A stretch of 64,000 nt of DNA from Armatimonadota bacterium. Lineage in GTDB: Bacteria; Armatimonadota; Fimbriimonadia; Fimbriimonadales; Fimbriimonadaceae. Positions 18,302 through 25,289 of the stretch are shown one piece after another. The stretch covers positions 1 to 64,000 of the forward strand of contig JAGQUX010000008.1 in assembly GCA_020438215.1 (NCBI GenBank), given 5' to 3'. Below the pieces are notes generated by a model. It was not told the DNA's origin, did not search any database, and worked only from the letters and a program-made list of their open reading frames with translations. The first letter of the stretch is position 1, and every line of letters starts with the position of its first letter. A program made the position numbers and the translations under genes.

Positions 18302-19081
18302 ATGCGTTTCCCTCGTTCAGCAATGGCATTGGCGGTTCTCTGCACCGCCGGACTGGTAGTCGCCGCATCGGGAGTTCTACTCCCGCAGGAAGTCCATCCT
18401 GCGTTTGCGCGATCCATTTCTAATGCCGAAAGTGCTTCTAGTTCTGGTAACAACCAAAAAGCTCTCGCCCTTCTGAAAGGCGTTGTTTACCCAGAAGGCG
18501 TTACGGTCAAAATCGATGAATCTTCCATTCCCGATGGCCGACGCAACGAAGCCTATAACGCAACCGCCGCCAGTATCAAAACTTGGCAGGCGGTGCTGAG
18601 CGGGGATTCGCCACTGCAATTCGTCGGCGCAAATGAAGAAGCGGACATTGTGATTCAATTCACAAACTCTATCCCCGCCGATAGCGCTGATTGTCTCGGG
18701 CTCATACAACTGAAGAAGGAATACCGCTGGAACAACTGGCAGCACGAGCTAGGTGTCAGCGGCACCATCCACGTCATGAAATCTTTCAATGGCAAGCCCC
18801 TCAAGTACGAAGAATGGAACGAGGTCATCTGCCATGAATTGGGACACTTGCTCGGTCTCGATGACGTGACAGAGAACGGAAAGTTGATGGGCCCCCTCCG
18901 TTTTGGGAAGCCGGTGCTTGCACCCGCAACCAATGAAGTCGATGCGGTGAAAACCCTGCGTCAAGCCGCACGACAACGCATCATCCAGATTGAAAAATCT
19001 CTTCGACAAGAAAACGAGACACCCCTGAGTGCTCTCCTCGACTCAACCGAATTCCAGCAACTTCACGGGTGTTCCTTGTGA
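18302..19081 (+). CDS. Secreted matrixin-like zinc metalloprotease
   Basis: 259 aa. An N-terminal hydrophobic segment (about 8-28) suggests export or anchoring. The zinc motif HELGHLLGLDD spans 178-188, giving His178, Glu179, His182 and the third ligand Asp188 instead of the usual His, a variant known in some metzincin-like (matrixin or snapalysin-related) proteins. An upstream segment DIVIQFTNS near 115 fits the edge strand of the metzincin fold, and KLMGPLRFG just after the zinc motif is the expected Met-turn region. The substrate is unknown. Confidence 0.75.
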   Translation: MRFPRSAMALAVLCTAGLVVAASGVLLPQEVHPAFARSISNAESASSSGNNQKALALLKGVVYPEGVTVKIDESSIPDGRRNEAYNATAASIKTWQAVLSGDSPLQFVGANEEADIVIQFTNSIPADSADCLGLIQLKKEYRWNNWQHELGVSGTIHVMKSFNGKPLKYEEWNEVICHELGHLLGLDDVTENGKLMGPLRFGKPVLAPATNEVDAVKTLRQAARQRIIQIEKSLRQENETPLSALLDSTEFQQLHGCSL

Positions 19082-19126
19082 AGAAACATGGAAAACATTG
19101 AATAGGCAGCAAAAGGTGCTACGAAT

Positions 19127-19348
19127 ATGGTGAACCCGACACAAATGTCAATGATGTCGACGCTCGCCGGATTGCAGCGCCTAGAGGCGCAACTCCATCG
19201 CGCCATGATGGAGGCTGGTGCCCCAGGCGATGCAAAAACCGAACAAGCGTCGCCCAAAGCCGAGCCAGCAGTCAAGCTGGAAGCTGATGCTCAACGTGCT
19301 TCGGCACAAGCAAAGAGCGTCATTACTGGTCTTGACCTGATGGCATAA
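19127..19348 (+). CDS. Small Ala/Glu-rich protein
   Basis: 73 aa. The ATG is preceded by AAAGGTG at a spacing of 9 nt. It is mostly helical, with an N-terminal QMSMMSTLAGLQRLEAQL stretch and an Ala/Glu/Lys-rich middle. No signal peptide or known domain is recognised. It sits 105 bp upstream of another small helical protein with a hairpin between, so the two may act together. Similarity to small motility-associated proteins was considered but is too weak to claim. Confidence 0.5.
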   Translation: MVNPTQMSMMSTLAGLQRLEAQLHRAMMEAGAPGDAKTEQASPKAEPAVKLEADAQRASAQAKSVITGLDLMA

Positions 19349-19373
19349 CAAAATCGGTAGCGGGATGATAAGC

Positions 19374-19401
19374 CCCGATTCCACCAACTGGTGGAATCGG
19401 G
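19374..19401 (+). terminator. Long perfect hairpin between two small genes
   Basis: CCCGATTCCACCA (19374-19386) pairs with TGGTGGAATCGGG (19389-19401), a 13-bp inverted repeat with a tight centre. No T tract follows, so it may be a regulatory structure or protein-binding palindrome instead of a terminator. Confidence 0.45.
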
Positions 19402-19453
19402 AACCCGTCCTGTTATCATCGCCCAGAACTTTCAACTGGAGGTTCAAAACAAA

Positions 19454-19681
19454 ATGATTAACCTAAACCCCGTAGACGGTTTTTCATCCGCCCTGATGGC
19501 TCTCCGCGATGCCGAGAGTCGTGCAGCAGGAGCGGCAGAAAAGCTTGCGTCCGAAGGGGTCGATGCGATGCCGGAAGTCGATATGGAACTCCGGTTATCC
19601 AAAATCCAACACAAATCCAATATTGCTGTCATCCGCTCTTTGGATGATATGAAAGGAAACCTCATCGACATGCTCGCATGA
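19454..19681 (+). CDS. Small helical protein
   Basis: 75 aa from ATG 19454, preceded by CTGGAGG 11 nt upstream; an upstream in-frame start at 19391 lies within a hairpin and is not preferred. The product is helical: MALRDAESRAAGAAEKL in the N-terminal half, and LRLSKIQHKSNIAVIRSLDD near the C-terminus. No domain is recognised. It follows another small protein gene and precedes a MarR regulator with its own start signal. Confidence 0.55.
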   Translation: MINLNPVDGFSSALMALRDAESRAAGAAEKLASEGVDAMPEVDMELRLSKIQHKSNIAVIRSLDDMKGNLIDMLA

Positions 19682-19694
19682 GCGTCTGACCCGG

Positions 19695-19700
19695 TAGACT
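19695..19700 (+). promoter_or_regulatory. Putative -10 element of the first MarR gene
   Basis: TAGACT ends exactly 7 nt before the ATG at 19708, with no Shine-Dalgarno sequence between. This is the spacing expected for a leaderless transcript. Confidence 0.6.
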
Positions 19701-19707
19701 CGCCCTT

Positions 19708-20148
19708 ATGTCCAGAGAACTCATAGGGGCGAGGGTTGCCACTCTCTATGAACTCCAATCTGCTTGGTTGGAGCCCCGCCTCCGTGACATCGGAGTTCGC
19801 TGGACAAGCTTCCAATTCCTTGCCGCCATTGTTGGTGCGGGTGAAGAAGCCAGCCAAGCCGAAGTCGCACGGCGGCTTGGGCTCTCTCCCGCCACTCTCA
19901 GCGAGACAGTACAGAACCATATCAACATTGGCTGGATCGAGCAGACCAAGTCAGAACGCGACAAGCGCCTCAAAGTGCTTCGACTAACCAACGACGGTAA
20001 GAAGCTCATGATGAAAATCCGGGCCCTTGTGGTGGAATGTGAAACTTTGGTTGCGAACTCTGTTTCTATCCCCGAGAGCAAAAAGTGTGCAAAAGCCCTG
20101 GACAAGATGATCGATGCTCTAGAAAATGCCCTGCAAGAACAGGGTTAA
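19708..20148 (+). CDS. MarR-family transcriptional regulator
   Basis: 146 aa. A winged helix-turn-helix occupies about residues 35-105: ASQAEVARRLGLSPATLSETV is the helix-turn-helix, followed by IEQTKSERDKRLKVLRLTNDGKKL, the characteristic wing. Helices at both ends form the dimer interface. MarR proteins usually repress a nearby gene and respond to small phenolics, metabolites or oxidation, but the target here is not evident. The start is supported by a TANNNT hexamer 7 nt upstream. Confidence 0.9.
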   Translation: MSRELIGARVATLYELQSAWLEPRLRDIGVRWTSFQFLAAIVGAGEEASQAEVARRLGLSPATLSETVQNHINIGWIEQTKSERDKRLKVLRLTNDGKKLMMKIRALVVECETLVANSVSIPESKKCAKALDKMIDALENALQEQG

Positions 20149-20192
20149 TGCGCTAAACTAGTAAATATTCGGGCATCGAGCGACGTTTTGGC

Positions 20193-20219
20193 TTGTCAGA
20201 TCGTCGGAATTTTTAGGAT
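20193..20219 (+). promoter_or_regulatory. Putative promoter of the small beta-rich protein gene
   Basis: TTGTCA (20193-20198) and TAGGAT (20214-20219) are spaced by 15 nt. Transcription would start a few bases before the GAGGG ribosome-binding site of the ATG at 20230. Confidence 0.4.
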
Positions 20220-20229
20220 TGAGGGCACA

Positions 20230-20589
20230 ATGATTCGTATCGTCGGATTACAGCGCGACTCAGACCCACGGAAGGAGTTTGTTCTCCTGCAAAACCAAGG
20301 GTCTATGCGCGTGTGTCTGAAAGGCCATGCTCTCCTATCCGAATCTGCTGGGGAGAAACCCAATTTCGCCGTCATCCGCGATGACGCTTGCCTCATGCCC
20401 GGTCAATACGCACTTGTCCGCACTTGTAGCGGCACACCCCGATGGGACACAAAAACCGATGGCTACCCGGTTTACTATGTGTATCTTGGGGAAAGCGAAA
20501 GCCTCTGGACGGAAGAATACGTTCCTGTTCATGTGCTTGCACCACAGCACTCTTACTGCGAACGCACAAAAGAGCTATTGATGCTCTAG
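20230..20589 (+). CDS. Small beta-rich protein, possible lamin-tail-like fold
   Basis: 119 aa from ATG 20230, with GAGGG 5 nt upstream. The pattern KEFVLLQNQGSMRVCLKG, an LMPGQYALVRT turn, and a C-terminal YYVYLGESESLW is reminiscent of bacterial lamin-tail domains (EYVVLKN-type strand, then a PGG turn, then a WG-type strand), but the match is faint. There is no signal peptide. Its last 15 nt overlap the convergent TIM-barrel gene. No function is assigned. Confidence 0.5.
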   Translation: MIRIVGLQRDSDPRKEFVLLQNQGSMRVCLKGHALLSESAGEKPNFAVIRDDACLMPGQYALVRTCSGTPRWDTKTDGYPVYYVYLGESESLWTEEYVPVHVLAPQHSYCERTKELLML

Positions 20590-21405
20590 AATCAGTTTCT
20601 TTGCATTCCGGAGCGCGCGTGGCACACCCGTCATTGGATCTTCGGTGCACTCATATTCCAAATTCACCCAGCCATCAAAGCCATGCGCCTTGAGTGCTAG
20701 CAAGCATCCAACCTGATCGACCGCCCCTTCGCCAACAACCGCCCCGTTCAGCTTCCGCCCGGAATCGGTCGTGAAGACTGCCTCGCTGTCCGTGTCCGCA
20801 AAGTCCTTGATGTGGGCCATTACCGCACCCAATCCTACTGAGCGGACAGCTTCAACCGGGTCTTCATCAGTCAGAAGGAAATTACCGAAGTCTGGGTTCG
20901 CAGTGATCCCGGTAAATCCCAGACGATTGTTTGTTTCACTGAGTAAGAAGCTCACTTGGCTGGCTTTGCCCGCTAGTCGCCCGTGATTCTCGAGTGCAAC
21001 ATGGATACCAGCATCCTTGGCAAGCTGGCAAGTCTCCACCAACCCTCGGATGATCTGCTCTTGGTATTCAGAGAACATATCGGGAGTGCCGTCCGCAGGC
21101 ACGTTTCCGGCGAATGTCCGCAGAATCTTTGCCCCGAAAAGCTCGCACATCGCAATGCCGTGGCGAACTTTGTTCATGCCCGTTTCATAGTCACCCACGA
21201 AATCGTTCGTGACCGAAAATACACAGATCGAGATCCCGGTTTGATCCTGTGCCTTAACAATTTCTTCTGGTTCATGGGGCAAGACATCCAGGAGCTCAAT
21301 CCCTTCGCCCCCTGCTTCTGCTACAACCTGAAACAACTCGGGCAAAGTCAATTCGCCCGCTCGGAGCGGGCGAAGAAAGCTATAGGTGCTGCAACCGAGT
21401 TTCAC
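20575..21405 (-). CDS. Xylose-isomerase-like TIM-barrel protein (sugar phosphate isomerase/epimerase)
   Basis: 276 aa. It starts MKLGCSTYSFLRPL, the typical first strand of AP-endonuclease-2/sugar isomerase TIM barrels. Metal-ligand positions follow in GIELLDVLPHEPEEI near 35, VALENHGR near 135 (Glu), NPDFGNFLL near 165 (Asp), VMAHIKDFAD near 190 (His), and WVNLEYECTEDP near 245 (Glu). The substrate cannot be read from the sequence. It begins 7 bp after nuoN and is probably cotranscribed with the nuo genes, without any obvious functional link. Confidence 0.82.
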   Translation of the reverse strand: MKLGCSTYSFLRPLRAGELTLPELFQVVAEAGGEGIELLDVLPHEPEEIVKAQDQTGISICVFSVTNDFVGDYETGMNKVRHGIAMCELFGAKILRTFAGNVPADGTPDMFSEYQEQIIRGLVETCQLAKDAGIHVALENHGRLAGKASQVSFLLSETNNRLGFTGITANPDFGNFLLTDEDPVEAVRSVGLGAVMAHIKDFADTDSEAVFTTDSGRKLNGAVVGEGAVDQVGCLLALKAHGFDGWVNLEYECTEDPMTGVPRALRNAKKLILEHQ

Positions 21406-21412
21406 GACTCGG

Positions 21413-22972
21413 TTAGCCGCCAGCCGCTTCCGAGCCGGTCAGGCCAGGAACAGGTGTCACCGAGCTATCCACGACATCGTCATTGACATCCTCGATATCA
21501 TGCTTGTAGACGTTCAGCTCTTTGCCTGCTTGATTGGTGACATTCAGGATCGGCTGAGCAAACAGGGTCGCTCCCCCAATTCCCAAGATACAGAGAATAC
21601 AAGTCAGGCGCAATCCACTGCTCATGCTGGACATTTGCGGTGAGTAAACATCTTCGTCATCAACAAATGCGGCTCGCACGATTTGGAGATAGTAGAACAC
21701 GCTAATCACCGAGTTGATCGCCAAAGCAATCGCCAGTGTCTGCAAGCCAGAATTCCATGCGTCTTTGAAGATGAATAGCTTCCCAAAGAATCCAGCGGTT
21801 GGTGGCATCCCGATCAAGCTGACCACAAAGAACAAAAGTGAACCTGCCGCCAGCGGAGCTTTCTTCCACATGCCGTTGAGATCTTGCGTGCGAGTGCCTT
21901 CTTTGCCGCCTTTCGCTGTAAGAGAAATCACTGCGAACGCACCGACAGTCATCAGGCTATAACTGAGCAGATAGAACAGAACAGAGCCGAGATTGATCTT
22001 ATCTGGACTATTCAAGTGCGCCAGCAAGCCAACCATAATGTAGCCCGCATGAGCAATGGAGGAATAACCCAGTGCTCGCTTGACATCCTTCTGCACCAAA
22101 GCGACCAGGTTCCCAATTGACATGGTGAGGATGGCGAGAACCACCATCACGTCCATGTAGTAGGATTGCAGATCAACCGCACCTGCCAAAACGCGATATA
22201 GTCCCGCAAATGCGGCGATTTTTGATGCTGCCGCCATGAACGCCGTGACGTTCGTCGGGGCACCTTGATAAACGTCCGGTGTCCATTGGTGGAACGGAAC
22301 CAAAGCCGCCTTGAAACCAAGACCAACAATCATCATCGCCAGGCCGAGGAGTGCGAAAGACTTGAGGTGATCAATATCACTCTGCATTGCCTCGCGGAAG
22401 CCCGAAACGTCCAGTGTCCCTGATGCACCAAACAAGAAAGCAATCCCATAGAGCAGAACAGCGGATGCAAAAGCTCCCATCAAGAAGTACTTGAGCGCAG
22501 ATTCTTCGGAGCGTTGCTCGCGGCGGGCCATCCCGGCAAGGCAATAAAGCGAAATGGAAAGGATTTCCAGCCCAACGAACATCATCAGCATGTTATTGGT
22601 GCTCGCCATCATCATCCCACCGGATGCTGCCCACATTGCGAGTGGATAGAACTCACCAAACGCAATCCGCTTCTCGCGCAGATACCCCTCACTAAAGAGG
22701 AAACACAGCATCGTCACACCAACGGTGATGAGCTGAGCGAGTACTGCGAACTGATCTCGGAGTACCAAACCGCCCGCGGTGGTTGCCGTCGGTGCCCCAA
22801 TCTGTTGGAACAAAAGGAAGGCGGCGTAGCCAAGGCCAACCAGCGAAACCCCAACGATCAAGTTGTTGTTCTGCTTAGGGCGGAGCATTTCCACGATCAA
22901 CGCGGCAATACCGGTCACGATCACAACGATCGTCGGCATCAAAATGGTCCAATCCATTGTTGGGAAATTCAT
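21413..22972 (-). CDS. nuoN: NADH-quinone oxidoreductase subunit N
   Basis: 519 aa antiporter-like membrane subunit of complex I, with about fourteen TM helices. Typical signatures are a GLEILSISLYCLAG stretch near 125, ESALKYFLMGAFASAVLLYG near 155, FHQWTPDVYQGAPTNVTAFMAAASK near 235, and KRALGYSSIAHAGYIMVGL near 300, holding the conserved Lys residues of the proton pathway. A soluble tail of about 45 residues follows. Its start overlaps the stop of the UroD-like gene by one base, so translation is coupled. Confidence 0.95.
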   Translation of the reverse strand: MNFPTMDWTILMPTIVVIVTGIAALIVEMLRPKQNNNLIVGVSLVGLGYAAFLLFQQIGAPTATTAGGLVLRDQFAVLAQLITVGVTMLCFLFSEGYLREKRIAFGEFYPLAMWAASGGMMMASTNNMLMMFVGLEILSISLYCLAGMARREQRSEESALKYFLMGAFASAVLLYGIAFLFGASGTLDVSGFREAMQSDIDHLKSFALLGLAMMIVGLGFKAALVPFHQWTPDVYQGAPTNVTAFMAAASKIAAFAGLYRVLAGAVDLQSYYMDVMVVLAILTMSIGNLVALVQKDVKRALGYSSIAHAGYIMVGLLAHLNSPDKINLGSVLFYLLSYSLMTVGAFAVISLTAKGGKEGTRTQDLNGMWKKAPLAAGSLLFFVVSLIGMPPTAGFFGKLFIFKDAWNSGLQTLAIALAINSVISVFYYLQIVRAAFVDDEDVYSPQMSSMSSGLRLTCILCILGIGGATLFAQPILNVTNQAGKELNVYKHDIEDVNDDVVDSSVTPVPGLTGSEAAGG

Positions 22973-23607
22973 TACGCTCGCACCTCTGCCATAGCAATTG
23001 ATTTCGTCAAACTTTCATTCGGGATGAATCGCACATTCGCCTCGGGATGATCACAAGCCAGCGCGCTATCTCGCATCTGCTTGACTTCCACTGGCTCAAC
23101 TCCGCTGGTGGAATCCCACGCGAACAGATGACCAGGAAGATCACTCGTAAAATCGAGATAAGGCGAATCTTTGCCCGCGACGTAGATCATGTTCAATCGC
23201 GCCTGCGCAAACTCACCCAGAATCTCGCGATCTAGTTCCAAAAAGTGCCCGCCGTATTGCATCGGAGTGGAATAGCTGGGGTACGCCCCATCAATCACAT
23301 AGCAAATCCCGTCCGCTCCTTGACCAATGGCATCAGCGGCATCCATGCGAGTGGCCACCGCGTATTCATCCAGTTGCTTCTCACCAGAAGCTGGATTAGA
23401 TTCGAGCTCTGAATAAAGATCGTTTCCTTCACTCTTCGCTCGGGCCAGTGGGCTGGGAACTCGTGCCAAGATCGCCACATCTTCGTTGGCAGCCAAAGCT
23501 TCTCGGACTTGCCCAAGCTCGACAATCAGCGCATCTTCGCCAATCACCGGAGTACGATCCACATCGCCACCTCGACAAGCTGCAACCATTCGCTCACGCC
23601 CTGTCAT
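22972..23607 (-). CDS. Short UroD-like (uroporphyrinogen decarboxylase superfamily) protein inside the nuo operon
   Basis: 211 aa, against about 340 for the family. The N-terminus MTGRERMVAACRGGDVDRTPV matches the common opening of the UroD/MtaA/CmuA superfamily, and the middle segment GADGICYVIDGAYPSYSTP followed by GEFAQARLNMIYVAGKD fits its barrel, but the rest is shortened. A complete barrel is unlikely, so decarboxylase activity cannot be assumed. One-base overlaps couple it to nuoM upstream and nuoN downstream, which suggests a stable operon member and not a random insertion. Confidence 0.65.
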   Translation of the reverse strand: MTGRERMVAACRGGDVDRTPVIGEDALIVELGQVREALAANEDVAILARVPSPLARAKSEGNDLYSELESNPASGEKQLDEYAVATRMDAADAIGQGADGICYVIDGAYPSYSTPMQYGGHFLELDREILGEFAQARLNMIYVAGKDSPYLDFTSDLPGHLFAWDSTSGVEPVEVKQMRDSALACDHPEANVRFIPNESLTKSIAMAEVRA

Positions 23608-25289
23608 CAGAGGCCCTCCTGATCCATACGCATCAGATCGTCTTGAGTCGTCACGCTGTAGAAGTTGGCGGGTGAAACCAGTCGCTCTTGCTGAACCAGA
23701 TCGCCAGCTTCGTCAATTTCGTAGCTTTGATCATCCCAAGCAGGTCGGCGACCTGCAGGGTTCAGAGTCATTTGCCGAACTGCGTTCACCGATTTCTCCA
23801 TCGGCTTGAGGAAAGTATTCGGATAGAGCCCGCCCCAGAAGACAAAGATCAGGAACACGCCAACCAAAGCGATTTCCCACTTTTTCAGGTCTTTCAATCG
23901 GCCAATCATCGGATTGGTGACAGGGCCGTAGAACACCTTCTGGAACATCCAAAGCAGATAAACCGCAGCAAAGATCACGCCCGTACCCGCAATGAACGGG
24001 AGCCACAACCCAAGTCCAAATGAACCGTTGAAAGCCGAAGCAAATCCGCCGAGCATTGCCATGAATTCACCGGGGAACCCGTTCAGCCCAGGCAATCCGA
24101 CGCTGGAAAGCATCACGATCAGGAACAGAGCCGCAAAGTTCGGCATCTGCTTCTTAAGGCCGCCCATATCCGAGAAAGCTCGGGTATGAGTGCGCTCGTA
24201 AAGCAAACCGATCAAAAGGAAGAGTGCGCCTGTGCTGATCCCGTGGTTCAGCTGCTGGTACGCCCCGCCCATGATCCCCACATGATTCAAGCTAAAGATG
24301 CCGTAGACAACAAAGCCCATGTGCGCTACTGATGAGTAAGCAACCAGCTTCTTGACATCGTCCTGCATCGCGGCAACGATTGCACCGTACACAATCCCGA
24401 TCACCGCCAGAATCATGATGATATTGGTGTTCGCCTGAACTGCTTCTGGGAAGAGCGGAAGGCAGAATCGGAGCAAACCGTAAGTTCCCATCTTCAGCAG
24501 AACGCCCGCCAAGATGATCGAACCTGCGGTTGGTGCTTCGGTGTGTGCATCCGGAAGCCAGGTATGGAACGGGAACATCGGGCATTTGACAATGAAAGCC
24601 AGCGCAAACGACCAGAAAAGGATCATTTGCAAGTTGCCAGTGTTCTGCCAGAACGAACCGCTCGCTACCGCCGATTGCCAAGCAATCAAATCAAAAGTGA
24701 AGACACCAGTGACTTGCTGATGTTGCTTCGCCATCACGATCATGCCAAGGAGCATGAAGATGGATGCGGCAAACGTATAGATGAAGAACTTCACCGCCGC
24801 ATAGTTGCGGTTCTTACCACCCCAGATGTAGATCATGATCGCCATCGGGATGAGGCTCACCTCGAAGAACGAATAGAACACGATCAGGTTGAGCGAGGTG
24901 AAAACGCCGAGCATCGCCGTTTCCAGAAGCAAGATCATCAAGAAGTAAGGCTTCTCGCGCTTGCCGACATAAAAACTGAAAATAGAGCTGAGGAATGTCA
25001 GCAAGGTAGTCAGCATGAACAGCCAGATGCTGATGCCGTCAATCCCGACCTTGTAATCAATCCCGAGCGAACTCATCCAGGGCACAAATTCGACCATCTG
25101 GAAGTGGAACGTGTCGCTAGAAAACTGCTTGAGTAAAGCGAGCGAAGCCACAAATGTGACACCGGTCACGATGGTCGTTAGCCACTTGATGCCCTTGCTG
25201 TTATCTGGCGGCAAAAACAGAAGAAGCAATGCCCCGATAATCGGGAGAGCCAAAATCGCTGAGATCATGCCGAAGCCGGTAGGTTCCAT
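23607..25289 (-). CDS. nuoM: NADH-quinone oxidoreductase subunit M
   Basis: 560 aa membrane antiporter-like subunit of complex I. Signatures: SLIPMAIMIYIWGGKNR near 147 including the conserved Glu region, FIVKCPMFPFHTWLPDAHTEAPTAGS near 235, LLKMGTYGLLRF near 268, KKLVAYSSVAHMGFV near 310, and GLPGLNGFPGEF near 405. About fourteen TM helices are evident. A charged cytosolic tail of about 50 residues ends the protein. It overlaps nuoL and the UroD-like gene by one base each. Confidence 0.96.
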   Translation of the reverse strand: MEPTGFGMISAILALPIIGALLLLFLPPDNSKGIKWLTTIVTGVTFVASLALLKQFSSDTFHFQMVEFVPWMSSLGIDYKVGIDGISIWLFMLTTLLTFLSSIFSFYVGKREKPYFLMILLLETAMLGVFTSLNLIVFYSFFEVSLIPMAIMIYIWGGKNRNYAAVKFFIYTFAASIFMLLGMIVMAKQHQQVTGVFTFDLIAWQSAVASGSFWQNTGNLQMILFWSFALAFIVKCPMFPFHTWLPDAHTEAPTAGSIILAGVLLKMGTYGLLRFCLPLFPEAVQANTNIIMILAVIGIVYGAIVAAMQDDVKKLVAYSSVAHMGFVVYGIFSLNHVGIMGGAYQQLNHGISTGALFLLIGLLYERTHTRAFSDMGGLKKQMPNFAALFLIVMLSSVGLPGLNGFPGEFMAMLGGFASAFNGSFGLGLWLPFIAGTGVIFAAVYLLWMFQKVFYGPVTNPMIGRLKDLKKWEIALVGVFLIFVFWGGLYPNTFLKPMEKSVNAVRQMTLNPAGRRPAWDDQSYEIDEAGDLVQQERLVSPANFYSVTTQDDLMRMDQEGL

